Shown one piece after another: positions 47,519 through 56,638 of a stretch of DNA of 64,000 nucleotides (within the stretch, counting starts at the first letter, position 1; each line of letters opens with the position of its first letter). Origin of the DNA: Streptomyces sp. NBC_01497 (GTDB taxonomy: Bacteria; Actinomycetota; Actinomycetes; Streptomycetales; Streptomycetaceae); contig NZ_CP109427.1 of the NCBI RefSeq assembly GCF_036250695.1, positions 5,766,001 to 5,830,000 of the forward strand. Reading direction: 5' to 3'. The position numbers were made by a program, and so were the translations under genes. The notes below the pieces were generated by a model, which was not told the DNA's origin, did no database searches, and was given only the letters and a program-made list of their open reading frames with translations.

Positions 47519-49450
47519 TCAGTCGACCTCGGCCACCGCCTGGGCGAACTGGGCCTGGTACAGACGCGCGTACGCGCCGCCCGCCGTGAGCAGTTCCTCG
47601 TGCGTCCCCTGCTCCACGATCGAGCCGCTCTCCATCACGAGGATCACGTCCGCGTCGCGGATGGTGGACAGCCGGTGCGCGATCACGAAGCTCGTCCTGC
47701 CGTGCGCGAGCCGCGCCATCGCCTTCTGGATGAGGACCTCCGTACGGGTGTCCACCGAGCTCGTCGCCTCGTCGAGGACCAGGATCACCGGGTCGGACAG
47801 GAACGCCCGCGCGATGGTGATCAGCTGCTTCTCACCGGCGCTGACGCCCGAGCCCTCGTCGTCGAGCACCGTGTCGTAGCCCTCGGGCAGCGTGCGCACG
47901 AAGCGGTCCGCGTGCGCGGCACGCGCCGCCTCCTCGACCTCTTCCCGCGACACCTCGCGGGAGGCCCCGTACGCGATGTTCTCCGCGATCGTTCCGCCGA
48001 ACAGCCAGGTGTCCTGCAGCACCATCCCTATCCCGGAGCGCAGTTGCTCGCGGGTCATGTCCCGCACGTCGACGCCGTCGAGCGTGATCCGCCCTGCCGA
48101 CACCTCGTAGAACCGCATCAGCAGGTTGACCAGCGTGGTCTTGCCGGCGCCCGTGGGGCCGACGATCGCGACCGTCTGACCGGGCTCGACCGCCAGCGAC
48201 AGGTCTTCGATCAGCGGCTTCTCCGGGTCGTAGCGGAACGCGACCTTCTCCAGTGCGACCCGGCCGCGCGGCGGGGTGAGCATCTTGCGCTCCGGGCCGT
48301 CCGGCTCCTGCTCCTCGGCGTCCAGCAACTCGAAGATCCGCTCGGCCGACGCCACGCCCGACTGCACGAGGTTCGCCATCGAGGCGACCTGCGTGAGGGG
48401 CTGCGAGAACTGCCGCGAGTACTGGATGAACGCCTGCACGTCACCGATGGACAGCGCGCCCGACGCCACCCTGAGGCCGCCGACGACCGCGACCAGCACG
48501 TAGTTGAGGTTCGAGATGAACATCATCAGCGGCTGCATGATGCCGCTGTTGAACTGCGCCTTGAACGCCGCCTCGTACAGCAGCTCGTTCTGTTCCTCGA
48601 ACGCGGCGGCGGACTCCTCCTGCCGGCCGAACGTCTTCACCAGCGAATGCCCCGTGTACATCTCCTCGATGTGGGCGTTGAGCTTGCCGGTGACGCGCCA
48701 CTGCTGCACGAACTGCGGCTGCGACCGCTTGCCGATCCTCGTCGCCACCAGCACCGACAGCGGCACGGTGACCAGCGCGACCAGCGCCAGCAGCCACGAG
48801 ATCCAGAACATCATCACGATGACGCCGACGATCGTCAGCAGCGAGTTGACCATCTGCCCCATCGTCTGCTGCATCGTCTGCGCGAGGTTGTCCACGTCGT
48901 TCGTCGCGCGGCTGAGCACCTCACCGCGCCGCTGCCGGTCGAAGTACGACAGCGGCAGGCGGGCCAGCTTCGCCTGGATGTCCTGCCGCATCCGGTACAC
49001 GGTGCGGTTGATGATCCGGATCGACATCCGCTGCGCCACCAGCATCAGCAGCCCCGCCGCCAGGTAGACCAGCAGCGCCGTCAGCAGCGTCGTCCCGATC
49101 TTGTCGAAGTCGATGCCGTGCCCCGGCACGAAGTCGACACCCGACAACAGGTCCGCGACCGAGCCCTGGCCGCGCGTGCGCAGTTCCGCGATCGCCTGCG
49201 CCTTCGTCGAGCCCTGGGGCATAGAGCGGCCGATGACACCCGCGAAGATCAGGTCGGTGGCCTTGCCGAGGATCCTCGGCCCCTCCACCGACAGGCCCAC
49301 GCTCACCACGGTCGCCGCGATCATCGCCACCAGCGCCGACCGGTACTGCGTCAGCCGCCGCAGCAGACGCTTCGCCGACCCCTTGAAGTCCGCGGAGCGC
49401 TGTGCGGGCGCGCCGGCCCCCATCATCCGCCCGGGTCCTGCGCCGCTCAT
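47519..49450 (-). CDS. ABC exporter half-transporter with consensus Walker B (partner B)
   Basis: The 643-residue protein has a six-helix exporter domain (about 30-350) and a nucleotide-binding domain. Walker A is GPTGAGKTT, Walker B VILVLDEATSSVD with the catalytic Glu, and the signature GVSAGEKQLITIARAF departs from LSGGQ. Its start ATG 49450 overlaps the stop of the partner gene (ATGA), so they form a heterodimer. It matches the subunit with intact Walker B in BmrCD or TM287/288-type exporters. The substrate is unknown. The operon has no other gene. Confidence 0.92.
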   Translation of the reverse strand: MSGAGPGRMMGAGAPAQRSADFKGSAKRLLRRLTQYRSALVAMIAATVVSVGLSVEGPRILGKATDLIFAGVIGRSMPQGSTKAQAIAELRTRGQGSVADLLSGVDFVPGHGIDFDKIGTTLLTALLVYLAAGLLMLVAQRMSIRIINRTVYRMRQDIQAKLARLPLSYFDRQRRGEVLSRATNDVDNLAQTMQQTMGQMVNSLLTIVGVIVMMFWISWLLALVALVTVPLSVLVATRIGKRSQPQFVQQWRVTGKLNAHIEEMYTGHSLVKTFGRQEESAAAFEEQNELLYEAAFKAQFNSGIMQPLMMFISNLNYVLVAVVGGLRVASGALSIGDVQAFIQYSRQFSQPLTQVASMANLVQSGVASAERIFELLDAEEQEPDGPERKMLTPPRGRVALEKVAFRYDPEKPLIEDLSLAVEPGQTVAIVGPTGAGKTTLVNLLMRFYEVSAGRITLDGVDVRDMTREQLRSGIGMVLQDTWLFGGTIAENIAYGASREVSREEVEEAARAAHADRFVRTLPEGYDTVLDDEGSGVSAGEKQLITIARAFLSDPVILVLDEATSSVDTRTEVLIQKAMARLAHGRTSFVIAHRLSTIRDADVILVMESGSIVEQGTHEELLTAGGAYARLYQAQFAQAVAEVD

Positions 49451-51183
49451 CAGGCCGCCTCCGCCTCGGTCAGCTGGGAGAGCACGATCTCCCGGTACGT
49501 GTCGTTGGACGCCATCAGCTCCGCGTGGCGGCCCGTGCCGACCACGCGGCCCTCGTCCAGCACCACGATCCGGTCGGCGTCCCTGATCGTCGACACGCGC
49601 TGCGCGACGATCACCACCGTCGCCTGCGCGGTCTCCCGCGCGAGCGCGGCACGCAGCGCCGCGTCCGTCGCGTAGTCCAGCGCGGAGAACGAGTCGTCGA
49701 ACAGGTAGATCTCCGGGCGCTGCACCAGCGTCCGCGCGATCGAAAGCCGCTGCCGCTGGCCGCCGGAGACGTTGGTGCCGCCCTGGGCGACCGGCGCGTC
49801 GAGACCGCCCTCCAGCTTGGTGACGAACTCCTTGGCCTGCGCCACCTCCAGCGCGTGCCACAGTTCCTCGTCGGTCGCGTCGGGGTTGCCGTACCGCAGG
49901 TTGGTCGCGATCGTCCCCGCGAACAGGTACGGCTTCTGCGGCACCAGGCTCACGGTCTTCGCCAGGAGCCGCGCCTCCAGTTCGCGCACGTCCTGCCCGT
50001 CCACCAGGATCTGGCCCGTCGTGACGTCCATCAGCCGCGGTACGAGGGAGAGCAGGGTCGACTTGCCGCTGCCCGTCGAGCCGATGACGGCGGTCGTCTC
50101 GCCCGGCCGCGCGGCGAGGGTCACCGCCTTGAGTACGGATTCCTCGGCGCCGGGATAGCGGAAGTCGACGTCCCTGATCTCCAGGTGGCCGTGGGCGCGC
50201 AGCTCCCGCACCGGGCTCAGCGGCGGTACGACGCTGGAGTCGGTGGACAGCACCTCCTCGATACGCTCGGCGCAGACCTCGGCCCGCGGCACCATGATGA
50301 ACATGAACGTGGCCATCATCACGGCCATCACGATCTGCATCAGGTACGACAGGAACGCGGTCAGCGCGCCGATCTGCATGTGACCGCCGTCGATACGGTG
50401 CGCGCCGAACCAGACCACGGCGATCGACGACAGGTTGACCACCGTCATCACCGTCGGGAACATCAGCGACATCAGGCGGCCCGTCGACAACTGCAGTTGG
50501 GACACCTCGGTGTTGGCGGTCTTGAAGCGCCCCTGCTCGTAGTCGTCGCGGACGAAGGCGCGGATGACGCGGTTGCCGGTGATCTGCTCGCGCAGCACCC
50601 GGTTCACGCTGTCCAGCTTCTTCTGCATCTGCCGGAACAGCGGCCGCATCCTGCGCACGATCAGGCTCACCGCGAGCGCGAGCACGGGCACCACGGCCAG
50701 CAGGATCGACGACAGCGGCACGTCCTGGCTGAGCGCCATGATGATGCCGCCGACGCACATGATCGGCGCGGACACCATCAGCGTGAACGACATGAGTGTC
50801 AGCATCTGTATCTGCTGCACGTCGTTGGTGGTCCGGGTGATCAGCGTGGGTGCCCCGAAGTGGCTCACCTCACGGGCGGAGAAGCTCTGCACCCGGTGGA
50901 AGACGGCGGAGCGCACGTCACGCCCCACCGACGACGCCGTACGCGCTCCGTAGTACACGGCGCCCATGTTGCACAGCACCTGGCCGACGGAGACGGCGAG
51001 CATGATCGCGCCGAACTCCAGGATGTAGCCCGAGTCACCGCTCACGACACCGTTGTCGATGATGTCCGCGTTGAGCGTGGGGAGGTAGAGGGTGGCGACG
51101 GTCTGGAGCAGCTGAAGCGCCACCAGCAGACCGATCGGTCGTCTGTACGGAGCGAGGTGGGTCCGTAGAAGTCGTAGGAGCAC
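49450..51183 (-). CDS. ABC exporter half-transporter with degenerate Walker B (partner A)
   Basis: The 577-residue protein has six membrane helices (about 10-310) and a nucleotide-binding domain with Walker A GSTGSGKST and the intact signature NVSGGQRQRLSIARTL. Walker B reads IYLFDDSFSALD, where the catalytic Glu is Asp. Together with the altered signature of the partner this builds one degenerate and one consensus ATP site, as in heterodimeric multidrug exporters. The start is GTG 51183 (VLLRLLRTHLAPYRR), with GGAGAG upstream; longer frames to 51234 add a non-conserved leader. It is the first gene of the pair. Confidence 0.92.
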   Translation of the reverse strand: MLLRLLRTHLAPYRRPIGLLVALQLLQTVATLYLPTLNADIIDNGVVSGDSGYILEFGAIMLAVSVGQVLCNMGAVYYGARTASSVGRDVRSAVFHRVQSFSAREVSHFGAPTLITRTTNDVQQIQMLTLMSFTLMVSAPIMCVGGIIMALSQDVPLSSILLAVVPVLALAVSLIVRRMRPLFRQMQKKLDSVNRVLREQITGNRVIRAFVRDDYEQGRFKTANTEVSQLQLSTGRLMSLMFPTVMTVVNLSSIAVVWFGAHRIDGGHMQIGALTAFLSYLMQIVMAVMMATFMFIMVPRAEVCAERIEEVLSTDSSVVPPLSPVRELRAHGHLEIRDVDFRYPGAEESVLKAVTLAARPGETTAVIGSTGSGKSTLLSLVPRLMDVTTGQILVDGQDVRELEARLLAKTVSLVPQKPYLFAGTIATNLRYGNPDATDEELWHALEVAQAKEFVTKLEGGLDAPVAQGGTNVSGGQRQRLSIARTLVQRPEIYLFDDSFSALDYATDAALRAALARETAQATVVIVAQRVSTIRDADRIVVLDEGRVVGTGRHAELMASNDTYREIVLSQLTEAEAA

Positions 51184-51467
51184 GCGGGAGTCTCTCCGGG
51201 TCGGCGGACAGAGGTCGCCCCCATCTTGCGGCACCCGGGCCCCGGATTCCCACGGAATTCCGGCGGGAGGGCCGGTGGAATGGCCAAGGCCGGGTCAAAG
51301 CACGGAGCGTTGCGACGGGTGCACCGAAAACTGTACGGCGGGGGTACGACAACGCTCCCCGGCGCCGCCGCACCCGTCCCCGGGGCGCAGGCCCGCGAGC
51401 GGGCCCGGGGCGGGACCTGCGAGAAGATCCAGGGGCCGGGACCGGTGGGAGCGCCCGGGCACCTGTC

Positions 51468-53000
51468 CTACGAGAGGGAGGGCTCCCCGGGACCGTCCTG
51501 CCCCGCGGCCCGCTCACCGCCCGCGCCGCCCGTCGCGCCCGTCGTCGGACCCACGGCCCCCGACCCGTCGAAGGCGCCGGGGTGGATGTGCTCGCGGGTC
51601 GCGCGGTACTGCTGCCGTACGGCCGAGCCGACCGGCAGCTCGTCACCCGGCTCGAAGACCTGCGTCGCCGCGCCCTGCCAGGCCGGCGGGGTGTCCGGCG
51701 ACAGCGTGCCGCCCGCGACCCCGAGTGCCCAGGCCGCCTGCCGGGCCGCGCCGAGCGCCGCGTACTCCGCCGGCTGCGGCACCACGACCTGCGCGCCCAG
51801 CACCGACGGTGCGATGGCCTGCACGGCCGGCAGTTCGGCCGCGCCACCGAGCAGGAACACCCGCCGCACCTGAACGCCGCGCCCGCGCAGGACGTCCATC
51901 GCGTCGGCCAGCGAGCAGAGCATCCCCTCGAAGGCGGCGCGCGCCAGGTGCTCGGGCCGCATCGACTCGCGGCGCAGTCCGCTCAGGGTGCCCGCGGTGT
52001 GCGGCAGTTGCGGGGTCCGCTCGCCCTCCAGGTAAGGCAGCAGGACAAGTCCGGATGAACCGGGCGTTGACTTGAGGGCGAGCGCGGACAGCTCCGCCAG
52101 GTCCTCCGTGCCCAGCAGCTCCGCGGTGCCGCGCAGCGCCCGTACCGCGTTGCTGATGTGCACGACGGGCAGATGCATGCCGGTGGCGTCCGCGAACGAC
52201 GTGATCGTGCCCGACGGGTCCGCCAGGGCCTCGCCGTGCACCGCCATCACGGACCCGGACGCTCCGAGGGAGACGACCGCGTCACCGGGCACGAGCCCGA
52301 GGCCGAACGCCGCCGCCATCGTCTCGCCGGTACCCGCCGAGATCAGCAGCCCCTCGGGGGTCGTGCCCGCGGGCTCGGCCGGAGCCAGCACCTCGGGGAC
52401 GCCGATCCGGTGGCCGAGTGCCAGCTCGATGAGGTCCTGCCGGTACGCGCCGGTGCCCGCCGCCCAGTAGCCGGTTCCGGACGCGCCGCCGCGGTCCGTG
52501 GTGCGGCGCACGGGCCTGCCCAGCAACTGCCAGACGATCCAGTCGTGCGCCTGCATCACCGAGGCGACCCGCTCAGCGGCCTCCGGCTCGTGCCGGGCCA
52601 GCCAGCGCAGCTTCGCCAGGATCTGGCCGGACTGCGGAACGGCGCCCACGGCCTCCGCCCACGCCCGGCGTCCGCCGAGGGCGTCGACCAGGTCCGCCGC
52701 GGCGACCTGGGCCCGCTTGTCGTTGCCGAGCAGCGCAGGCCGCACCAGGGCGCCCTGCCGGTCGAGCGCGATCAGGGCGTGCTGCTGCGCGGAGACGCCG
52801 ATGGCCTGGACGCCTTCGAGCAGCCCGCCGGACGCGGCCTCACCGAGGGAGAGCAGCCAGGCCTGCGGATCGATGTCCGCGGCCTTGGGATCCACCGGGT
52901 GCGGGGCGTACCCCTGGCGCAGGACGGCACCGGTGTCGGTGTCGCAGACGACGATGCGTGTGGCCGCGGACGAGCTGTCGAGACCGGCGACTATTCCCAT
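51468..53000 (-). CDS. xylB: Xylulokinase-like FGGY-family kinase
   Basis: The 510-residue FGGY kinase phosphorylates a pentulose, most likely D-xylulose, with ATP. GIVAGLDSSSAATRIVVCDT is the N-terminal phosphate loop, AIGVSAQQHALIALDRQG and AHDWIVWQLLGRPVRRTTDR are substrate-domain blocks, and VVSLGASGSVMAVHGEALAD and RVFLLGGAAELPAVQAIAPS are ATP-side motifs. No xylose isomerase or transporter is adjacent, so it may be constitutive or controlled elsewhere. The last 50 residues are Gly/Ala-rich. Related ribulo- and glycerol kinases are less likely from the motifs but not excluded. Confidence 0.85.
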   Translation of the reverse strand: MGIVAGLDSSSAATRIVVCDTDTGAVLRQGYAPHPVDPKAADIDPQAWLLSLGEAASGGLLEGVQAIGVSAQQHALIALDRQGALVRPALLGNDKRAQVAAADLVDALGGRRAWAEAVGAVPQSGQILAKLRWLARHEPEAAERVASVMQAHDWIVWQLLGRPVRRTTDRGGASGTGYWAAGTGAYRQDLIELALGHRIGVPEVLAPAEPAGTTPEGLLISAGTGETMAAAFGLGLVPGDAVVSLGASGSVMAVHGEALADPSGTITSFADATGMHLPVVHISNAVRALRGTAELLGTEDLAELSALALKSTPGSSGLVLLPYLEGERTPQLPHTAGTLSGLRRESMRPEHLARAAFEGMLCSLADAMDVLRGRGVQVRRVFLLGGAAELPAVQAIAPSVLGAQVVVPQPAEYAALGAARQAAWALGVAGGTLSPDTPPAWQGAATQVFEPGDELPVGSAVRQQYRATREHIHPGAFDGSGAVGPTTGATGGAGGERAAGQDGPGEPSLS

Positions 53001-53106
53001 GGCACAGGATTCTACGGACAGCGGTCGGCGGGCCCCGACGCCCGTCGAAGCCCGCCGACCTGATGTCCGATTGTCCGGCCGCCCGCGCGGGGAGCAGGCC
53101 CGAGGC

Positions 53107-53409
53107 TCAGGTGTTGCTGCTGCCCCAGTCGTCCTCGCCCGGACGACCGTTGCGCTCGCGCAGCGACCGCACCCGGTTCGCGACGGACGCGGGCACCTTG
53201 TCCTCGACCCGGCCGCTCACCGAGTGGTACGCCTTGCCGGCGAACTCGCGGCCGGTCTGCGCGGCCGTCTCCGTGGCGTTGCGCACCGCCGGGTTCTGCG
53301 AGACCTGCTGCGCGGCCTTCTTCAGCTTCTCGTAGCGCTCGCGGCCTGCGCGGGTTCCCAGAACGTATCCGAGAGCCAGACCCGCGATGAACGTGAGGCG
53401 GTACCTCAT
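53107..53409 (-). CDS. YtxH-like small protein
   Basis: The 100-residue protein starts with a short membrane segment (LTFIAGLALGYVLGTRAGRE) and continues as an amphipathic, charged helix, the layout of YtxH-domain proteins. YtxH proteins are stress-associated in Bacillus, with unknown function in streptomycetes. Xylulokinase reads the same way about 100 bp further on, so co-transcription is possible but not shown. Confidence 0.75.
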   Translation of the reverse strand: MRYRLTFIAGLALGYVLGTRAGRERYEKLKKAAQQVSQNPAVRNATETAAQTGREFAGKAYHSVSGRVEDKVPASVANRVRSLRERNGRPGEDDWGSSNT

Positions 53410-53521
53410 TGGCTGCCACCCTTTCCTAGCGTCGGACCGTGGGGACCATCTGCTGCCTGGTTGCTGTTGCGCCTACCCCGTCCGGCCCGGGATCACCCGA
53501 CGTGACCCGGCACGATACCGA

Positions 53522-53553
53522 TTGGCGGAGCACCCCCCTGCTTGCGCTAATGT
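53522..53553 (+). promoter_or_regulatory. Possible promoter of the tRNA-Asn genes
   Basis: TAATGT at 53548-53553 fits a -10 box; TTGGCG at 53522-53527 is a weak -35 with a 20-bp spacer. It lies about 70 bp before the first tRNA. Confidence 0.35.
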
Positions 53554-53620
53554 ATGTGTCGCAGCGAGCACGCGCCGCCTGGGTGACCCGGACCGGCGAT
53601 GCCCGTCGCAGACGCAGCAA

Positions 53621-53693
53621 TCCCCTGTAGCTCAATTGGCAGAGCAGCCGGCTGTTAACCGGCAGGTTACTGGTTCGAGTCCAGTCGGGGGAG
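53621..53693 (+). tRNA. tRNA-Asn (anticodon GTT), copy 1
   Basis: The 73-nt cloverleaf has acceptor stem TCCCCTG paired with CGGGGGA (one T-G pair), anticodon GTT at 53654-53656, the invariant GGTTCGAGTCC of the T arm, and discriminator G. CCA is not encoded. The anticodon stem GCCGG/CCGGC is fully paired. Confidence 0.97.
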
Positions 53694-53698
53694 CGCGG

Positions 53699-53771
53699 TC
53701 CCCTGTAGCTCAATTGGCAGAGCATTCGGCTGTTAACCGGAGGGTTGCTGGTTCGAGTCCAGCCGGGGGAG
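53699..53771 (+). tRNA. tRNA-Asn (anticodon GTT), copy 2
   Basis: This second 73-nt tRNA-Asn is 5 bp downstream of the first, anticodon 53732-53734. It differs from copy 1 in the anticodon stem (TTCGG/CCGGA, including one wobble pair) and in a compensatory T-stem pair (G-C instead of A-T). The two are therefore old, independently kept copies. Confidence 0.97.
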
Positions 53772-53779
53772 CACTTCTC

Positions 53780-53808
53780 AAAAGGACCCTTCGGGGTCCT
53801 TTTTTCTT
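53780..53808 (+). terminator. Classical Rho-independent terminator after the tRNA-Asn pair
   Basis: AAAAGGACCC at 53780-53789 pairs with 53794-53803 around a TTCG tetraloop and runs into a T tract. U-tract terminators like this are uncommon in such GC-rich DNA. Confidence 0.92.
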
Positions 53809-53938
53809 TTCCCCGGAACCGCGGGGCAGGCAGCGTGGTCCTCAAGGTCGGAGCATGCCGACCAGCCGAGGCGGGAGATCGTATGACCGGCTATGCTGCG
53901 GCAGACGGCGCGTACACATGTGCGCGACGCGCCGTGTG

Positions 53939-54012
53939 GGGGCGGTAGCTCAGCCGGTTAGAGCAGCGGACTCATAATCCGTCGGCCGTGGGTTCGAGTC
54001 CCACCCGCCCCA
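53939..54012 (+). tRNA. tRNA with anticodon CAT, probably Ile2 (lysidine type)
   Basis: The 74-nt cloverleaf has acceptor GGGGCGG/CCGCCCC, anticodon CAT at 53973-53975, and discriminator A. The AGAGCAG entry to the anticodon arm resembles bacterial tRNA-Ile2 genes, whose C34 is changed to lysidine by TilS. Elongator tRNA-Met is the alternative. It is outside the terminator of the tRNA-Asn pair, so it has its own promoter. Confidence 0.9.
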
Positions 54013-54265
54013 CTCGAACGAATGTACTGATGGGCGATCAGGTTCACGTTTTGCCGTCGCGCGGGATCCATTGTCCCCTCCGCTGAGTCGCGGGCCCCTT
54101 TCGCAAGGACTGCCCCGCCCAGCCTCAAAATCCGTACGTGGTCGAATCCCGTACGCGTGTCAAAGCCCGCACGCGCAGCGAAGCCCGTACGGCCTCCCAA
54201 GCCCCCAGGAGCAGGCCGCTCCGGTCATGCGGAGACCTGCCCCGGGCCCCCGCACCACCCTCCGG

Positions 54266-55432
54266 TCAGGCCAGTCGGGCCTTCTCGAACACGGTGACCG
54301 CTTCTTCGATCGGCGGCAGGGCGTCGAGGGAAGCGGCCGTCCGGCGCGCCGCGGCGGCGAACGCGGGCTCGGAGAGCACCCGGACGAGAGCGGCACGCAC
54401 CGGAGCCGCGTCGAACGGGGCGTCAGTGCCGGGGTCCACGGACAGGCCGGCACCCGTCGACGCCACCCCCGTCGCGTTGCCCGGCGCGTCGCCCCCGTGC
54501 GGCACGATCACCGACGGCAGCCCGGCGGAGAGGACCTCCATGACGTTGCCCATCCCGCCGTGGTGGATCACCGCGGTCGCCTCGCGCAGGACCTGTTCCT
54601 GGAGCACCCAGTCCACGACGTGCGCGTTGGGGGGCAGTGCAGGCCAGGCCTGTTCGTCGGGGTTGCCGCCGTAGGTGACGAGCAGGCGCACGGGCAGGTC
54701 CGCCACGGCCTCGACGATCGCCCGCAGCCGGGCCCGGTGAACGGCATCGCGCATGAGGACGGTGCCGAAGGTGACGTACACGAGGGGGTCCTCGCCGTTC
54801 GTCCACCACTGCGGCAGGTTCTCGGCGACGGCCCCCGCGCCGGCCGTGCGGAACCGGTGGATCTCGGCCGGGGCCGCGGTGTAGGGCTCGTCGAGGAACT
54901 CCGGCAACCGGGTCAGGCAGGGCGTGCGCAGGCAGTGCCCTTCGGGGTCGGGCGGAAGACCGACGGATTCGCGCAGCCGGGAGACCGCCCCGGCGGCCTC
55001 GTCCCGTACGGACAGGAGAATGCCGGTACGGCTGTGCAGCATCTGCACGTGGGGGACCGACCGCAGGTCGGCGGCGACCGCCGAGGCGAATTCCACGGCG
55101 TCGCGGAAGATCACATCAGGCTGCCAGGCGTCGATCGCGGCGAGGACCCCGGGCAGGAACGCCCGTGCCGCGACATCGCCCCAGACCTGGCGGACCATGA
55201 TCTCCCTGATCCTCCCGGGCTCGCGGGCGATCGCGTCGTGGAACGGCGCGAGCACGTCGGGGGCGATGTCGTCGCACTCCCAGAGACCGAGGCCGGCGTC
55301 CTTCACCAGGTGAGCGGCGGAGCGGGGGGTCGCGACCTGGACCTCGTGCCCTGCGGCGACGCAGGCCCGGGCGAAGGGAAGCATGGGGCGCAGATGCCCG
55401 GCCTCGGCGGTCGACGACATGAGGATGCGCAT
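54266..55432 (-). CDS. GT1-family (macrolide-type) glycosyltransferase
   Basis: The 388-residue GT-B enzyme transfers a sugar from a nucleotide donor to a small acceptor. RILMSSTAEAGHLRPMLPFA is the N-terminal acceptor domain start, and VIHHGGMGNVMEVLSAGLPS with VIVPHGGDAPGNA is the donor-binding motif of the C-terminal domain. Streptomycetes use such enzymes to decorate or inactivate macrolides and aromatic products. No acceptor genes are next to it; the methylisoborneol operon begins about 1.2 kb away and is not an obvious partner. ATG 55432 has a GAGAG run upstream. Confidence 0.85.
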   Translation of the reverse strand: MRILMSSTAEAGHLRPMLPFARACVAAGHEVQVATPRSAAHLVKDAGLGLWECDDIAPDVLAPFHDAIAREPGRIREIMVRQVWGDVAARAFLPGVLAAIDAWQPDVIFRDAVEFASAVAADLRSVPHVQMLHSRTGILLSVRDEAAGAVSRLRESVGLPPDPEGHCLRTPCLTRLPEFLDEPYTAAPAEIHRFRTAGAGAVAENLPQWWTNGEDPLVYVTFGTVLMRDAVHRARLRAIVEAVADLPVRLLVTYGGNPDEQAWPALPPNAHVVDWVLQEQVLREATAVIHHGGMGNVMEVLSAGLPSVIVPHGGDAPGNATGVASTGAGLSVDPGTDAPFDAAPVRAALVRVLSEPAFAAAARRTAASLDALPPIEEAVTVFEKARLA

Positions 55433-55864
55433 GGTGCTCTCTTTCGGGCCGCCTGCCCGGCGGAGATATGAGGAATGAAAAAAATGAGAATGTCGGGCCT
55501 GCAGTCTAGATCGCCGGGCCCCGCGTCGACGCGGCGGGCGTAGGGCCCCGCTTCCTCCGTGGTGGTCGATCGGCGCCCAGGAGGGCGGCGGCCCCGTCGA
55601 GGACGAGGACAGCGCCCACTGCCCCGCGTTCGGCGCCGAGTCGGACCCGGGACCGCTCCCGTGCCCCCGGGCGGGCCTCCCCACGCGGTGCGCGCGATCG
55701 TGGCCGAGCCGGAGACGACGCGCCCGCGCCCCGCGCCCTGCGCCGCGCCGCGGGAGCCGCCGGGCGCGCACTCCCGGCTCCCTGCGGGCCGGCGCCCGCC
55801 CCCGGCCGGCGGGGACGGGCGCCGGAATCGGTGTACGGGCCCCGGGGCCGTCCGGGACGGGCGG
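55433..55864. other. Intergenic region with a possible ROK-family relic
   Basis: On the minus strand, a frame ending at 55506 reads SRVRLGAERGAVGAVLVLDG, like the C-terminus of ROK-family sugar kinases or regulators (RLG...GLLGAA). No other ROK motif is present upstream. The resemblance is weak. The rest of the 432 bases holds no supported gene. Confidence 0.3.
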
Positions 55865-56401
55865 TCACCGCTCCGTGCGGAAGTAGGCCCACGAGGAGCG
55901 GGAGTCGAGGCGGGAAGCGGTCCTGAGCCACCGCGTGCCGTTGTGGTGGATCGCCGGGTAGCGCCCCTGCTCATCCGCGAACAGCAGGCCGTACCGGGTG
56001 GGGAACACCGCGAAGACGGTGGCGTCCGACTCCTTCGAGAGGCGGACTCCGTTGGCCCCCGCGGCGTGCCACCAGGAGTGGTGGACGTAGTGGGAGAAGG
56101 TCTGCTCGATGGTGTAGCCGTGGCCCCTGCGGTGGAAGACGACGCGGTCCCCCCTGTCGCCCCGCCTCTCACCGAGGAGGACGTAGTCCCGGTTCAGGTG
56201 CACCGCGATGTGGACGCCGCTGTCCTCGGCCGGGTCGATCAGATGGACGCGGGTGCCCACCGGCACGGGAGCGACCGGCCGTACCGCGGCGGCCGGGTGG
56301 GGAGCGGGGTGCCGGGCGGTCGCCGCGGGGGCGGGTCCGGCGGCGACGAGGGGCAGCGCGGCGAGCAGGGCGAGGCCGAGGGCTCGCAGGATCTTGGTCA
56401 T
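55865..56401 (-). CDS. Small secreted protein, unknown function
   Basis: The 178-residue protein has a signal peptide (ILRALGLALLAALPLVAAGP, cleavage near PAPAATA), a Pro/Ala linker and a compact domain from about residue 48. That domain is rich in aromatic and basic residues (VHLNRDYVLLGERRGDRGDR, FSHYVHHSWWHAAGANG) and has no cysteine. I do not recognise the domain. It lies between the glycosyltransferase and the end of the methylisoborneol operon but is separated from that operon by two strong hairpins, so it is likely transcribed on its own. Confidence 0.7.
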   Translation of the reverse strand: MTKILRALGLALLAALPLVAAGPAPAATARHPAPHPAAAVRPVAPVPVGTRVHLIDPAEDSGVHIAVHLNRDYVLLGERRGDRGDRVVFHRRGHGYTIEQTFSHYVHHSWWHAAGANGVRLSKESDATVFAVFPTRYGLLFADEQGRYPAIHHNGTRWLRTASRLDSRSSWAYFRTER

Positions 56402-56570
56402 GCGAACGTCGTAGCGGGGCGGACGAGGAACATGCCCGGGACCGGCGCAGGCGTCACCCGGACGGCCTCATCAGTCGTATCGCACGGCACGGCACGGCAC
56501 GGCACGGGCGTCGGCGGGAGCGCCGGCGCCGGCATCGCCTCCGATCCGGCCGGGGCACGCGCCCGCGCCG

Positions 56571-56606
56571 GTGCCCCGGGTCCGTCGGCGGACGGACCCG
56601 GGGCAC
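56571..56606 (-). terminator. Distal terminator of the methylisoborneol operon
   Basis: GTGCCCCGGGTCCGTC at 56571-56586 pairs perfectly over 16 bp with 56591-56606 around a 4-nt loop, just after the proximal hairpin. Confidence 0.8.
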
Positions 56607-56607
56607 C

Positions 56608-56638
56608 GGCGGACCGCGTCGCTCAGACGCGGTCCGCC
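56608..56638 (-). terminator. Proximal terminator overlapping the methyltransferase stop codon
   Basis: GGCGGACCGCGTC at 56608-56620 pairs perfectly over 13 bp with 56626-56638. The 5-nt loop contains the stop codon of the methyltransferase gene, so the upper arm is coding. Confidence 0.7.

Noticed and set aside
51280..51467. Plus-strand frame MAKAGSKHGALRRVHRKLYG between the ABC genes and xylulokinase
   Set aside because: No ribosome-binding site and it runs into the antisense of the kinase gene.
53621..54265. Integrated element at the tRNA genes
   Set aside because: No integrase, no repeated tRNA 3' end and no shift in composition were seen.
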